Part shown: one piece after another, positions 18,904 through 27,907 of the stretch
Position numbering within the stretch: the stretch's first letter is position 1
How the letters are laid out: each line of letters begins with the position of its first letter
Source of the DNA: Nocardia thailandica NBRC 100428
Lineage (GTDB): Bacteria; Actinomycetota; Actinomycetes; Mycobacteriales; Mycobacteriaceae
Assembly (NCBI RefSeq): GCF_000308795.1
Contig: NZ_BAGK01000188.1
Location: 34,881 to 98,880, forward strand
Length of the DNA: 64,000 bases
Reading direction: 5' to 3'
Made by a program: the position numbers and the translations under genes
Notes under the pieces: model-generated
The model's database searches: none
Told to the model about the DNA's origin: nothing
The model's input: the letters and a program-made list of their open reading frames with translations, nothing else

Positions 18904-19599
18904 CTAGAGGCCGAGTTCGGCCATGCGGGCCGCGTGCGAGGTCTGCATGCGGTCGAAGAGCGCGGCGATGCCGTTGAGGTCGCCGGTGACCGCGAGGACC
19001 AGCTCGGCCAGCTCGTCGCGCTGGGCCATCACGTGCTGGGCCTGGGTGATCGCCTCGCCGAGCAGGCGGCGGCCCCACAGGGTCAGGCGGTCGCGGGCCG
19101 AGCGGCTGGCGGCGACGGCGTTGCGCACCTCCTCGACCACGAACTGCGAGTGCGAGGTCTCCCCCAGCACCTCGCGCACCACGTCGGCGACCTCGGCGGG
19201 CAGGGCGCCCGCGATCTCGGTGTAGAAGTCGGCGGCCAGGCCGTCGGCGACGTAGAACTTCACCATCGACTCGAGCCAGGTCGAGGGGTCGGTGGAGGCG
19301 TGGTAGGCGTCGAGGGCGGAGCGGTAGTGCTCCATCACCGATTCGGTCTCGACCCCGCGCGCGGTGAGCGCGGCGTCGAGGACCTCGTAGTGGCCGAGTT
19401 CGGCGGCGGCCATGCGCGCCACCGCGACCCGGCCGCGCAGGTCGGGGGCGAGCGCGGCCTCCTCGGCGAGCCGGTAGAAGGCGGAGATCTCACCGTAGGC
19501 GAGCACCGCGAACAGTTCGGTCACGCCGGGGTGGTCCACCGGCAGGGTCGTGGTGGTCGGTTCGGTCGCATCCGGCGCGGCAGAGGTCTGTGCTCCCAT
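18904..19599 (-). CDS. Ferritin-like-fold protein (Rv3210c-like)
   Basis: A 231-residue helical protein. A Thr-rich N-terminal 25 residues precede a four-helix ferritin-like fold with acidic/His motifs (AVLAYGEISAFYRLAEEAAL, MAAAELGHYEVLDAAL, GETSHSQFVVEEVRNAV), resembling di-iron MiaE-type hydroxylases. Full di-iron ligation cannot be confirmed by eye. The start is the ATG at 19597-19599; a more distal frame extension is rejected. It is conserved next to rhlE in mycobacteria. Confidence 0.8.
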   Translation of the reverse strand: MGAQTSAAPDATEPTTTTLPVDHPGVTELFAVLAYGEISAFYRLAEEAALAPDLRGRVAVARMAAAELGHYEVLDAALTARGVETESVMEHYRSALDAYHASTDPSTWLESMVKFYVADGLAADFYTEIAGALPAEVADVVREVLGETSHSQFVVEEVRNAVAASRSARDRLTLWGRRLLGEAITQAQHVMAQRDELAELVLAVTGDLNGIAALFDRMQTSHAARMAELGL

Positions 19600-19627
19600 G
19601 GTTGCCGAGCTTAGCCCCGGCGCGGAC

Positions 19628-20674
19628 TCAGCCGCGCTCGGCAAGGAACTTGTCCAGCAGCGGCCAGGTGGTCTCCCGGGCGGTGGGCCCGGCCAGGATG
19701 CCCAGGTGGCTGCCGGGCACCTCCTCGTAGGTCACCGAGGGCGATCCCGTCAGCGTGCGCAGGCCGGCCCGCACCATCGCGCGCGGCACGATGACGTCGG
19801 CGGTGCCGCCGATCAGCAGCACGGGCACGGTCACCTTCGACAGCTCGATGGTGTGCCCGGTGAGCTCGAGCCTGCCGCGGCCCAGGTCGTCGGCCAGGAT
19901 GGCCCGGCCCCACAGCTGGCCGTAGAAGCGCCCCGGGTAGCCGGGCATGCGCGCCTGGAACCGGTCGATGGATTCCATGCGGGCCAGGGTGTCGGTCGCG
20001 GTGATGTTGGAGGCGATGAACCAGGGCCGCTTGACCTCGCGGTCGAGGGCGGTGAGCCGATAGCTGAGCCGGGTCACCGGCGCGGGGACGCCGCCGAGGG
20101 CGCGGATGGCCGAGGAGACGACGCGGCCGCCGGTCGGGCGGGCGACCGCGCGCAGCTGCGGGACCATCGGCAGCCTGCTGTAGTCGAGCGGCGGGCCGAC
20201 GGCGGTGACCGAGCGGATCGGCAGTTCCTCGTTCGCGGCGGCGGTGAGCAGGGCGAACAGGCCGCCGATGGACCAGCCGATCAGGTCGACCGGGGCGCCG
20301 CCGCGGTCCTCGCTGACCCGGCGCACGGCCTCGGGCAGGATGTCGGCGACCCAGTCCTCGAAGCCCATCGCGCGGTCGGCGAAGCCGATGTCGCCGTAGT
20401 CGACGAGGTAGGGCGCGCGACCGGTGTCGACGAGGTGGCGGGCCAGGCTCTGGTCGGGGCGCAGGTCGAAGCACAGCGCGGGCGCGGCGAGCGGGGGCAC
20501 CAGCAGGACCGCGCCGTCGGCCGCCGGATCGGCGCCGTCGTAGCGGCGGAGCAGGCGGTGCGGCTCGTCGAACAGCACGGTGGAGGGCGCGGGATCGACG
20601 GGTTCGATCCCGCCGCCGAAGGTCAGCGCCCAGGCGTTGCGGGCCGCGAGGGCGACGGTGTCGGTGATGCTCAC
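19628..20674 (-). CDS. PHA synthase-like alpha/beta hydrolase
   Basis: A 348-residue alpha/beta hydrolase of the PhaC-related group: VLLVPPLAAPALCFDLRPDQ, a nucleophile elbow GWSIGG near residue 160, an acid loop GGTADVIVP and a His loop GSHLGILAGP. Class I PHA synthases use Cys as nucleophile; here it is Ser, so an esterase or lipase is more likely than a polymerase. The gene follows the ferritin-like gene by 28 bases in reverse orientation and could be co-transcribed. The substrate is unknown. Confidence 0.78.
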   Translation of the reverse strand: MSITDTVALAARNAWALTFGGGIEPVDPAPSTVLFDEPHRLLRRYDGADPAADGAVLLVPPLAAPALCFDLRPDQSLARHLVDTGRAPYLVDYGDIGFADRAMGFEDWVADILPEAVRRVSEDRGGAPVDLIGWSIGGLFALLTAAANEELPIRSVTAVGPPLDYSRLPMVPQLRAVARPTGGRVVSSAIRALGGVPAPVTRLSYRLTALDREVKRPWFIASNITATDTLARMESIDRFQARMPGYPGRFYGQLWGRAILADDLGRGRLELTGHTIELSKVTVPVLLIGGTADVIVPRAMVRAGLRTLTGSPSVTYEEVPGSHLGILAGPTARETTWPLLDKFLAERG

Positions 20675-21136
20675 GACAGAAATGTCTCACAGGCGGTACC
20701 GGCGGTACCAAGTGAGCTCGATTACACCGGCGTCGCCGGGCGCCCGGCGGCGATCGAATTGCGGTGCGCCACAGCGCCGTCACGCAGGCGCGCGGGCGCC
20801 GCGCCGGCCAATTGCCCGCCAATTGCCGGGCGTGTAATTCGGGCGCGGCACAATATCACGCTACAATAACCTCGGACAACGCTCATTTGCCGCCACGGTT
20901 GCCCCCGGTGACCGGCTCGGCGGCGCGAAGTCCACGGAAAATGTGCGCGCACTCGGATCCGCATCACCGACGCGCCGCGCCGCGACCCTCCCGAGCGGCC
21001 ACGCGAAACGCCTGGCCCGGGCAGGTGGCCGGCGGTGGCCGCAGTGAACATCACAGGCGGATATGTGGTCGTCGCGGGCCGACCGGCCCGCCCCACCTCG
21101 TGCGTGCGAGATGCGATACGAGGAAAGGCGCGAACC
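20675..21136. other. 462-bp divergent region before rhlE with repeat and promoter-like elements
   Basis: GCCAATTGCC occurs twice with an 11-bp period (20807-20816 and 20818-20827). A TACAAT -10-like hexamer lies at 20862-20867 with a weak TTCGGG 18 bases upstream, which would give rhlE a leader of about 270 bases. No protein-like frame was found. Long leaders are common for DEAD-box helicase genes, but none of this is proven here. Confidence 0.45.
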
Positions 21137-23008
21137 CTGAGCAAGATCAGTGTCGAACAGGAACCCGGTGTCACCGACACCCTGCTGACGGCCGAACTGG
21201 ACACCACCCATACCGCCCCCAGCTTCGCCGAACTCGGCGTGCGCGACGAAATCGTGCGGGCGCTGGGCGAGATCGGCATCGAACGCACCTTCGCGATCCA
21301 GGAACTCACCCTGCCGCTGGCGCTGGCCGGTGAGGACCTCATCGGCCAGGCCCGCACGGGCATGGGCAAGACCTTCGGCTTCGGCGTGCCGCTGCTGCAC
21401 CGCGTCGCCACCGCCGGCTCGGGCACCACCCCGCTCGACGGCACCCCCCGCGCGCTGGTCATCGTGCCGACGCGTGAGCTCTGCATCCAGGTCACCAACG
21501 ACCTGGAGAACGCCAGCAAGTACCTCACCAACCACAAGGGCGCGCTCAAGGTCGCGGCCATCTACGGCGGGCGCCCCTACGAGTCGCAGATCGAGGCCCT
21601 GCGGGACGGCGTCGACGTGGTCGTCGGCACGCCCGGCCGACTACTCGACCTGGCCAACCAGAACCACCTGATCCTCGGCAAGATCGGCGTGCTGGTGCTG
21701 GACGAGGCCGACGAGATGCTCGACCTCGGCTTCCTGCCCGACATCGAGCGCATCCTGAACATGGTGCCCGAGGCCCGCCAGACCATGCTGTTCTCGGCGA
21801 CGATGCCCGGCCCGATCATCACCCTGGCCCGCACCTTCCTGACCCGCCCGACGCACATCCGCGCCGAGGAGGCCAGCGATTCCGCGGTGCACGATCGCAC
21901 CGCCCAGTTCGTCTACCGCGCCCACGCCCTGGACAAGAGCGAGCTGGTCGCGCGCGTGCTGCAGGCCGAGAGCCGCGGCGCGACCATGATCTTCACCCGC
22001 ACCAAGCGCACCGCGCAGAAGGTCGCCGACGACCTGGCCGAGCGCGGGTTCGCCGTCGGCGCGGTGCACGGCGACCTCGGCCAGATCGCCCGTGAGAAGG
22101 CGCTCACGAAGTTCCGCGAGGGCAAGATCGACGTGCTGGTCGCCACCGACGTCGCCGCCCGCGGTATCGACATCGACGACGTCACCCACGTCATCAACTA
22201 CCAGTGCCCCGAGGACGAGAAGACCTACGTCCACCGCATCGGCCGCACCGGCCGCGCGGGCCGCACCGGCGTCGCCGTCACCCTGATCGACTGGGACGAG
22301 CTGCACCGCTGGGCGTCCATCGACAAGGCGCTCGGCCTCGGCATCCCCGAGCCGGTGGAGACCTACTCCCGCTCGCCGCACCTGTTCAGCGACCTCGGCA
22401 TCCCGGAGGGCGTCACCGGCACCGTCCGCAAGCCGCGCCCGGCCCGCGAGGAGGGCGACACGGTCGTCGAGCGCGCCGAGCGGCCCAAGAGCACCCGCAA
22501 CCGTCGCCGCACCCGGGGCGGCCGCGCCACCGAGGCGGGCCAGGCGGGCACCCCGCAGACCGCCGAGGCCGCCGAGGCCGCCGAGGCCGCCGAGGCCACC
22601 ACTGAAGGCGGCGCGGACGAGGGCGTCAAGCCCGCGCGCCGTCGCCGTCGCCGCCGCACCGGCGGCCAGGGCGACGCCGCGGGCGCCGAGACCACGCAGG
22701 CACCGGCGGAGTCCGCGCAGGGCGAGGCCGCCGTGGACGTCGTCCCGGCCGCCGAGTCGCAGGGCGACGCCGCCGCGCAGGCCGCGCAGGCCGACTCCGG
22801 TGACGCGCCCGCCGACAGGCCCGCCCGCCGCCGTCGCCGTCGTACCTCCGCCGAGGGCGCCGACACCGATTCCGCCGCAGCGGATTCCGCGCCCGCCGAG
22901 GGAGGCGACGCGGCCGCCGACAAGCCGGCCCGCCGCCGTCGCCGCAAGCCCGCCGCCGCGGAGTCCGACGCGCCCGCGACCGCCGATCCGGTGCCCGCGC
23001 GCGCCTGA
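21137..23008 (+). CDS. rhlE: DEAD-box RNA helicase RhlE-like (Rv3211-like)
   Basis: About 623 residues. It has Q motif FAIQELTLPLALAGEDLIGQ, motif I ARTGMGKT, Ia PTRELCIQV, II LDEADEML, III FSATMP, then RecA2 with ATDVAARGIDID and HRIGRTGRAG. The roughly 190-residue tail is disordered, with an AEAAEAAEAA run and three PARRRRRR-type basic clusters, probably for RNA binding. The start is uncertain: no ATG or GTG follows the AGGAAAGG at 21121, and CTG 21137 (SKISVEQ) is best placed; GTG 21104 or 21035 are alternatives. Confidence 0.92.
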   Translation: MSKISVEQEPGVTDTLLTAELDTTHTAPSFAELGVRDEIVRALGEIGIERTFAIQELTLPLALAGEDLIGQARTGMGKTFGFGVPLLHRVATAGSGTTPLDGTPRALVIVPTRELCIQVTNDLENASKYLTNHKGALKVAAIYGGRPYESQIEALRDGVDVVVGTPGRLLDLANQNHLILGKIGVLVLDEADEMLDLGFLPDIERILNMVPEARQTMLFSATMPGPIITLARTFLTRPTHIRAEEASDSAVHDRTAQFVYRAHALDKSELVARVLQAESRGATMIFTRTKRTAQKVADDLAERGFAVGAVHGDLGQIAREKALTKFREGKIDVLVATDVAARGIDIDDVTHVINYQCPEDEKTYVHRIGRTGRAGRTGVAVTLIDWDELHRWASIDKALGLGIPEPVETYSRSPHLFSDLGIPEGVTGTVRKPRPAREEGDTVVERAERPKSTRNRRRTRGGRATEAGQAGTPQTAEAAEAAEAAEATTEGGADEGVKPARRRRRRRTGGQGDAAGAETTQAPAESAQGEAAVDVVPAAESQGDAAAQAAQADSGDAPADRPARRRRRRTSAEGADTDSAAADSAPAEGGDAAADKPARRRRRKPAAAESDAPATADPVPARA

Positions 23009-23038
23009 CGGATCGCGCCGCGGCGCGACCCGGTGACC

Positions 23039-23079
23039 ACGGTCGCCGCCACTCCCCGACCGGAAGTGGCGGCGACCGT
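23039..23079 (+). terminator. Rho-independent terminator of rhlE
   Basis: A 15-bp perfect stem (23039-23053 with 23065-23079) and an 11-base loop, followed by TTCGTTTCCCC, starting 30 bases after the rhlE stop. Confidence 0.88.
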
Positions 23080-23175
23080 TTCGTTTCCCCGTGCGCGTCA
23101 CGGCCTCGCACCGTTCGGTCGCGTGCCGTCGCCGCGCCGGGCCAACCCCCTCGGCCGCGCACGGCCACTTTCCCC

Positions 23176-23181
23176 TACACT
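23176..23181 (+). promoter_or_regulatory. -10 hexamer of a probably leaderless gene
   Basis: TACACT ends 7 bases before the GTG at 23189. TANNNT at this distance from the start codon is the usual arrangement for leaderless transcripts in actinobacteria, and no ribosome binding site is present. Confidence 0.55.
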
Positions 23182-23188
23182 CGGCCCC

Positions 23189-24424
23189 GTGCTCGCACCG
23201 GAGCGGCGGACGCGCGCCGATATCTTTGCCGCAGTGGCGATCGCCGTCGCCGTCGCGGTGGCGGCGATCGTGGTATGGGCCCGTGCCGATGTCACCGGGA
23301 CCGAATCCGCGACGGCCGAGACGCCGGTCACCACGCCGGTGGCGGCCACGGCGCTGCCCTCGGCCCTGCGCGAACTGTGGAGCGCGGCCGACACGACGAG
23401 CAGGCGGGCTCTGGTCTCCGGCGGCGTGGTCGTCACCGGCGAGGACGGGACGGTGAGCGGGCGCGACCCGGTGACCGGCGAGCAGGTGTGGTGGTACCGC
23501 CGGGACATGCCGCTGTGCGCGCTGGAGTCGCAGTTCGGCATGGTCATCGCGGTGTACAGGGACCAGCGCGGGTGCAGCCAGGTCACCATGCTCGACGGCG
23601 ACACCGGCGCCCGACGCGGCGCGCGGAGCAGCTACTCCGATCCCGAGATCACCCTGACCGGCGACGGCACCTACCTGCTGGCGCGCGGCGCCGAACGCCT
23701 GGAGCTGTGGCGCTCGGACCTGGTGCGCACCCTCGAGTACGGCTACGTCGACGCGCCGGTCAATCCGCGCACCCAGCCGCGCAAGGACTGCGAACTGCTC
23801 TCCGGCGCCTCGAGTTCGGCCCGCCTGGCGGTGCTCGAGCGCTGCCCGGACGACCCGTCCAACCGGCTGACGGTGCTCACCCCGGCCCCCAAGGACTCCA
23901 CCGTCCCCGAGGAGCAGGGCTCCCACGTCCTGACCGAACCCGGCGCCGACTCCCCCGACGCGCGCGTGGTGGCGACCTCCGACACCAAGATCGCGGTCTA
24001 CCTGCCGCCCGCCCCGGCCACCGCGACCGGCCCGGAGACCCCGCCCCGGCTGGCGATCTACGACGCGTCCGGCAACCCGGTCACCACCCACCGGCTGACC
24101 GCCCCGCTGACGAAGGACACCGCGACCACCCGCATCGCGGCGACCTACTACGTCTTCACCGGCGACGGCCTCATCGCCCTGAGCGCCGCCACCATGGACG
24201 TGCTGTGGAGCGTGTCCGGCGTGCTCGGCCCCCCGGCGTCCATGGCCGGTGACCTGCTCGTGCCCGTCCCCGACGGGGTGCTGGCCCTGGATCCGCAGAC
24301 CGGCGCCACGGTCACCCGCATCCCGGTGACCCGCGGCGACTATCACGGCGGCCCCATCTCCACCGCCGTCGTCGGCACCACCGTGGTCGAGCGCCGCGGC
24401 GACCGCACCTACGCCCTGGGCTGA
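23189..24424 (+). CDS. Membrane-anchored beta-propeller-like protein (Rv3212-like)
   Basis: A 411-residue protein. A signal-anchor helix spans about residues 12-32 (AAVAIAVAVAVAAIVVWA). A Thr/Ala linker follows, then an extracytoplasmic domain with PQQ-like repeats (DPVTGEQVWWYRR, MLDGDTGARR, ALSAATMDVLWS, LDPQTGATVTRI). Cysteine pairs suggest disulfides. The syntenic mycobacterial gene sits directly after rhlE. The function is unknown. The GTG at 23189 is chosen for leaderless spacing and because the longer frame covers the upstream terminator. Confidence 0.82.
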   Translation: MLAPERRTRADIFAAVAIAVAVAVAAIVVWARADVTGTESATAETPVTTPVAATALPSALRELWSAADTTSRRALVSGGVVVTGEDGTVSGRDPVTGEQVWWYRRDMPLCALESQFGMVIAVYRDQRGCSQVTMLDGDTGARRGARSSYSDPEITLTGDGTYLLARGAERLELWRSDLVRTLEYGYVDAPVNPRTQPRKDCELLSGASSSARLAVLERCPDDPSNRLTVLTPAPKDSTVPEEQGSHVLTEPGADSPDARVVATSDTKIAVYLPPAPATATGPETPPRLAIYDASGNPVTTHRLTAPLTKDTATTRIAATYYVFTGDGLIALSAATMDVLWSVSGVLGPPASMAGDLLVPVPDGVLALDPQTGATVTRIPVTRGDYHGGPISTAVVGTTVVERRGDRTYALG

Positions 24425-24459
24425 ACGCCCGCGCCTGCCGGGCTGCCATGATGGCTCCC

Positions 24460-25074
24460 ATGGCGGCTTCCGAAGAATCCCGGCTCGTCGTCCTGCGGCA
24501 CGGCGAGACCGAATGGGCAAGGGCCCGCAGGCACACCAGCACCACCGACGTCCCCCTGACCCCGCACGGCGAGGCGCAGGCGAAGCAGGCGGGCGCCGTC
24601 GTGGCGGCGCTGGACCTGCGGAATCCCCTGGTGCTCACCAGCCCCCGCAGGCGCGCGGTCCACACCGCCGAGCTGGCGGGGTTGCCCGACCCGCGCGTCG
24701 ACGACGACCTGGTGGAGTGGGACTACGGCGACTACGAGGGCACCACCACCGCCCAGATCCGCGAGACCGTCCCCGGCTGGACGGTGTGGACCGCGCCGGT
24801 GCCCGGCGGCGAGACGGCCGAACAGGTCCGGGTGCGCGCCGACCGGGTGCTCGGGACGGTCACGCCGCTGCTGGCGGACCGCGATGTGGTGCTGGTCGGG
24901 CACGGGCACTTCTCCCGGGTCCTCATCGCCCGCTGGGCCGAGTTCCCGGTCACCGAGGGCCGCCGGTTCGCGCTGTCCACCGCCGGGGTGAGCGTCCTCG
25001 GCTACGAGCACGACACGCGCACGATCCTGCACCACAACCTCACCACCCACCTCGATCCCGGAGGAGCCCGATGA
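24460..25074 (+). CDS. Histidine phosphatase superfamily protein (Gpm2/Rv3214-like)
   Basis: About 204 residues. The catalytic motif LVVLRHGETEWAR lies near the N-terminus. Further motifs are TSPRRRAVHTAELAG, VEWDYGDYEG and the second histidine in VLVGHGHFSR. M. tuberculosis Rv3214 is an acid phosphatase rather than a mutase, and the short length agrees. ATGs at 24448 and 24451 are alternative starts; 24460 leaves a family-like N-terminus. The stop overlaps the acetyltransferase start. Confidence 0.87.
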   Translation: MAASEESRLVVLRHGETEWARARRHTSTTDVPLTPHGEAQAKQAGAVVAALDLRNPLVLTSPRRRAVHTAELAGLPDPRVDDDLVEWDYGDYEGTTTAQIRETVPGWTVWTAPVPGGETAEQVRVRADRVLGTVTPLLADRDVVLVGHGHFSRVLIARWAEFPVTEGRRFALSTAGVSVLGYEHDTRTILHHNLTTHLDPGGAR

Positions 25075-25553
25075 GCCTCACCGTGCGTCGCGCCGTGCCC
25101 GCCGACGTGCCCGCGCTGGTCGACCTCGTCTACGACCTGGCCGAGTACGAGAAGGCCCGCGACGAGTGCACGCTGACCGCCGAGCAGCTCGACGCGGCGC
25201 TGTTCGGCGACCGGCCCGCGCTGTTCGCCCATGTCGCCGAGCTCGACGGCGTCGTGACCGGTTGCGCCATCTGGTTCCTCAACTTCTCCACCTGGGACGG
25301 CGTGCACGGTATCTACCTGGAGGACCTCTACGTGCGCCCCGCCGCGCGCGGGGCCGGGCTCGGGCGCGCGCTGCTGGCGGCGCTGGCGGCCGAGGCCGTC
25401 GAGCACGGGTACAGCAGGGTGGCGTGGTCGGTGCTCACCTGGAACACCCCGTCGATCGGCTTCTACGAGTCCCTCGGCGCCGACGCGCAGGACGAATGGG
25501 TCGGCTACCGCCTCTCCGGCGACGCGCTGGCCGCCCTGGCCGCGAAGGGCTGA
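25071..25553 (+). CDS. GNAT-family N-acetyltransferase (Rv3216-like)
   Basis: A 160-residue GNAT domain: RRAVPADVPALVDLVYDLAE, the acetyl-CoA loop VRPAARGAGLGRALLAALA and a C-terminal WNTPSIGFYESLGA, as in diamine acetyltransferases. It acetylates an unknown amine in the cytoplasm. The ATG at 25071 overlaps the preceding TGA (ATGA), with GGAGGA 4 bases before it, so translation is coupled to the phosphatase. Confidence 0.9.
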   Translation: MSLTVRRAVPADVPALVDLVYDLAEYEKARDECTLTAEQLDAALFGDRPALFAHVAELDGVVTGCAIWFLNFSTWDGVHGIYLEDLYVRPAARGAGLGRALLAALAAEAVEHGYSRVAWSVLTWNTPSIGFYESLGADAQDEWVGYRLSGDALAALAAKG

Positions 25554-25555
25554 GG

Positions 25556-26251
25556 GTGCGCATCGACCGGCCGCGGGAATGGCCCGCCACCCCGGACGAG
25601 GCGATCGCGCTGCAGGACCGGCTGCGGCCCGCGGTCCGCGCGGAGAACCCGGCGCCGCCGCGGTTCGCGACGGTCGCCGGGATCGACTCGGCCTACGCCG
25701 CCGACGGCACCGTCGCCACCGCCGCGGTCGTCCTCGACACCGCCACCCTGGACACCGTGGAAACGGCGGTGGCGCACGGGGTCTCGACGTTCCCCTACGT
25801 CCCCGGCCTGCTCGCCTTCCGTGAGCTGCCCGCGACGGTCGCGGCCCTGGAGCAGCTCGCCGTCACCCCCGACCTGCTGGTGTGCGACGCGCAGGGGCTG
25901 GCGCACCCGCGCCGGTTCGGGCTGGCCTGCCACGTCGGGCTGCTCGCCGGCCTGCCGACGATCGGCGTCGCCAAATCGGTGTGGGGCGACTACGCCGAGC
26001 CCGGCCCGCGGCGCGGTGACGCCACCCCGGTGACCATCGACGGCGAGGTCGTGGGGCGCGCGCTGCGCACCCGCGACGCGGTGAAGCCGCTGTTCGTCTC
26101 GGTGGGCCATCTCATCGACCTCGACACCGCGTGCGCGCAGGTGCTGGCGCTGACGCGGGGATTCCGCCAGCCCGAGACCACCCGCCGCGCCGATCACCTG
26201 TGCAGGGAGGCGCTGAAGGCCGCCGGTCAGTCGGCGGGCAGCTCGCCGTAG
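25556..26251 (+). CDS. nfi: Endonuclease V
   Basis: A 231-residue protein with the EndoV motifs VAGIDSAY (catalytic Asp), YVPGLLAFRELPA, CDAQGLAHPRRFGLACHVG and GVAKSVWGDY. It cleaves DNA or RNA next to deoxyinosine or inosine. The GTG at 25556 starts 2 bases after the GNAT gene stops, in the same transcription unit. The last 25 bases overlap the convergent membrane-protein gene. Confidence 0.92.
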   Translation: MRIDRPREWPATPDEAIALQDRLRPAVRAENPAPPRFATVAGIDSAYAADGTVATAAVVLDTATLDTVETAVAHGVSTFPYVPGLLAFRELPATVAALEQLAVTPDLLVCDAQGLAHPRRFGLACHVGLLAGLPTIGVAKSVWGDYAEPGPRRGDATPVTIDGEVVGRALRTRDAVKPLFVSVGHLIDLDTACAQVLALTRGFRQPETTRRADHLCREALKAAGQSAGSSP

Positions 26252-26649
26252 TCGCGCGCCATCCAGCGGTTGGACGGCGGCGCGAACAGCGTCGCCAGGG
26301 TGGCGATCACGACGACACCGAGCAGCACGCCGTAGAGCGGCTGGTGCGAATCGGTGAGCAGCGACCAGGCGACCGGGAGCAGCAGCAGGTTGGCGATGGC
26401 CGCGATGGCCCGGCCCCAGCGTTTGCCCAGCAGCAGCGAGACGCCCGCCGCCAGGACGCCGCCGCCGATGGCGCCGAACCAGATCGCGTTGCCGACGCCG
26501 CTCACGATCGACTGGTCCTCGCCGAGGGCGGCCCGCACCACGTTCACGATCGCCGCGACGACGCCGGTCACGCCCTCCAGCGTGACCAGCACGCCCGCCG
26601 CGCGCACGGTCGCCGGGACACCGGCCTCGGTCTCGTCTCGCTCTGCCAC
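26227..26649 (-). CDS. Four-helix membrane protein (Rv3217c-like)
   Basis: A 140-residue integral membrane protein with four hydrophobic segments (ATVRAAGVLVTLEGVTGVVA, AIWFGAIGGGVLAAGVSLLL, AIAAIANLLLLPVAWSLL, LLGVVVIATLATLF). It is conserved between the acetyltransferase and dagK in mycobacteria. The GTG start at 26647-26649 defines the length; the open frame upstream is a shadow. It overlaps nfi tail-to-tail. The function is unknown. Confidence 0.83.
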   Translation of the reverse strand: MAERDETEAGVPATVRAAGVLVTLEGVTGVVAAIVNVVRAALGEDQSIVSGVGNAIWFGAIGGGVLAAGVSLLLGKRWGRAIAAIANLLLLPVAWSLLTDSHQPLYGVLLGVVVIATLATLFAPPSNRWMARDYGELPAD

Positions 26650-26709
26650 GCGGCCCAGCGTACGACGCGGCGGGCAGTGGCCCCGCGCACAGCCACTACC
26701 CTCGATGGT

Positions 26710-27654
26710 GTGCGCACGCTGCTCATCGTCAACCCGAATGCCACCTCGACCACCCCGGCGACCAGGGACCTGCTGGCCCACGCCCTGGAGAGCCGCACGC
26801 AGCTGACCGTTGCGCACACCCAGCACCGCGGCCACGCCGCCGAGCTGGCCCAGTGGGCCTCCACCCAGCAGATGGACCTGATCGTCGTGCACGGGGGCGA
26901 CGGGACGGTCAACGAGACCATCAACGGTTTCCTGCCGCTGCCCCAGGTCGGCGACGAGGAGGTGTGGCGCCCGCGCCTCGGCATCATCCCCGGCGGTTCG
27001 GCCAACGTCTTCGCCCGCGCGCTCGGCCTGTCCCCCGATCCGGTCACCGCGACCAACCAGCTCATCGACCTGCTCGCCCGCGACGCCGACCGCCGGATCG
27101 GGCTCGGCCTGGCCGACGACCGCTGGTTCACCTTCAGCGCGGGCGTCGGCCTCGACGCCGACGTGTGCGAATCGATCGACGCCGCGCGCGCCAAGGGACA
27201 CAAAGCCACCCCGGCCCGCTATCTGCGCACCACCGTGAGCCGGTTCCTGCACGCGAAGGGCAATGCGCCGACGGTCACCGTCGAGGTCCCCGGGCATGAT
27301 CCGGTGGACGAGGTTCATTACGCCTTCGTCACGAATTCGAGCCCGTGGACCTATCTCGAGGACCGCCCGATTCGCACGAATCCGGGAACGTCCTTCGAAA
27401 CCGGGCTCGGCGTGTTCGCCATGCGGTCCATGGGACTGATCGACACCCTGCTCGTCGCCCGACAGTTGCTGTCGACCTCGGGAAACCCGAAGTCGGACGC
27501 CCTCTTTCGGGTCGACGACGCGCCGTCGGTCCGGATCGAGACGCCGGAGCCGATCGGCCTGCAAATCGATGGCGACTTCCTCGGTAAACGCAACATGGTG
27601 CATTTCACATCCGTGCCCGAGGTACTGGATGTGGTCGCCCCCAAGCCTTCCTAG
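26710..27654 (+). CDS. Diacylglycerol/lipid kinase (Rv3218-like)
   Basis: A 314-residue protein of the DAGK/NAD-kinase-like catalytic family: LLIVNPNATS, VVHGGDGTVNETINGF (GGDGT nucleotide loop) and IIPGGSANVFARALGL, then the C-terminal beta sandwich ending LQIDGDFLG. It phosphorylates a lipid alcohol at the membrane. The GTG at 26710 has a TACCCT -10-like hexamer 7-8 bases upstream and no ribosome binding site, so a leaderless transcript is likely. Codon use shifts to less GC-rich towards the 3' end. Confidence 0.9.
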   Translation: MRTLLIVNPNATSTTPATRDLLAHALESRTQLTVAHTQHRGHAAELAQWASTQQMDLIVVHGGDGTVNETINGFLPLPQVGDEEVWRPRLGIIPGGSANVFARALGLSPDPVTATNQLIDLLARDADRRIGLGLADDRWFTFSAGVGLDADVCESIDAARAKGHKATPARYLRTTVSRFLHAKGNAPTVTVEVPGHDPVDEVHYAFVTNSSPWTYLEDRPIRTNPGTSFETGLGVFAMRSMGLIDTLLVARQLLSTSGNPKSDALFRVDDAPSVRIETPEPIGLQIDGDFLGKRNMVHFTSVPEVLDVVAPKPS

Positions 27655-27784
27655 CGGGGAAACGCCGCGAAAAATCTCCCGGTTGCGCTGCAAAAACCCG
27701 CGGGTGCGAGTACAAAGGACCGGGCAGGTCCCCCATGCAGGGGCCTTCACAGCGTGAGCTTCCCCACGGTGCACTGGATACCTA

Positions 27785-27817
27785 TTGACATCTACGGTGT
27801 TCGTGAAAGCATTCACA
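27785..27817 (+). promoter_or_regulatory. whiB1 promoter with CRP-like operator
   Basis: A consensus TTGACA -35 lies at 27785-27790. GTGA-AAGCAT-TCAC (27803-27816) matches the CRP core palindrome (GTGA-n6-TCAC) and overlaps the expected -10/start region. M. tuberculosis whiB1 is controlled by CRP at a comparable place. About 90 bases of leader follow before the start codon. Confidence 0.65.
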
Positions 27818-27907
27818 AGCAACCGTGCGGAAACATTCGAGTCGCACAAGTGAACGATCCACCAACCAGCGGTGCCCTTTGGGGTGCCCATGCAAAGGAG
27901 CAGAGGA

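Noticed and set aside
19628..20674. Called as a true polyhydroxyalkanoate synthase
   Set aside because: The nucleophile is Ser in GWSIGG instead of Cys and the protein is shorter, so only a PHA synthase-like hydrolase is supported.
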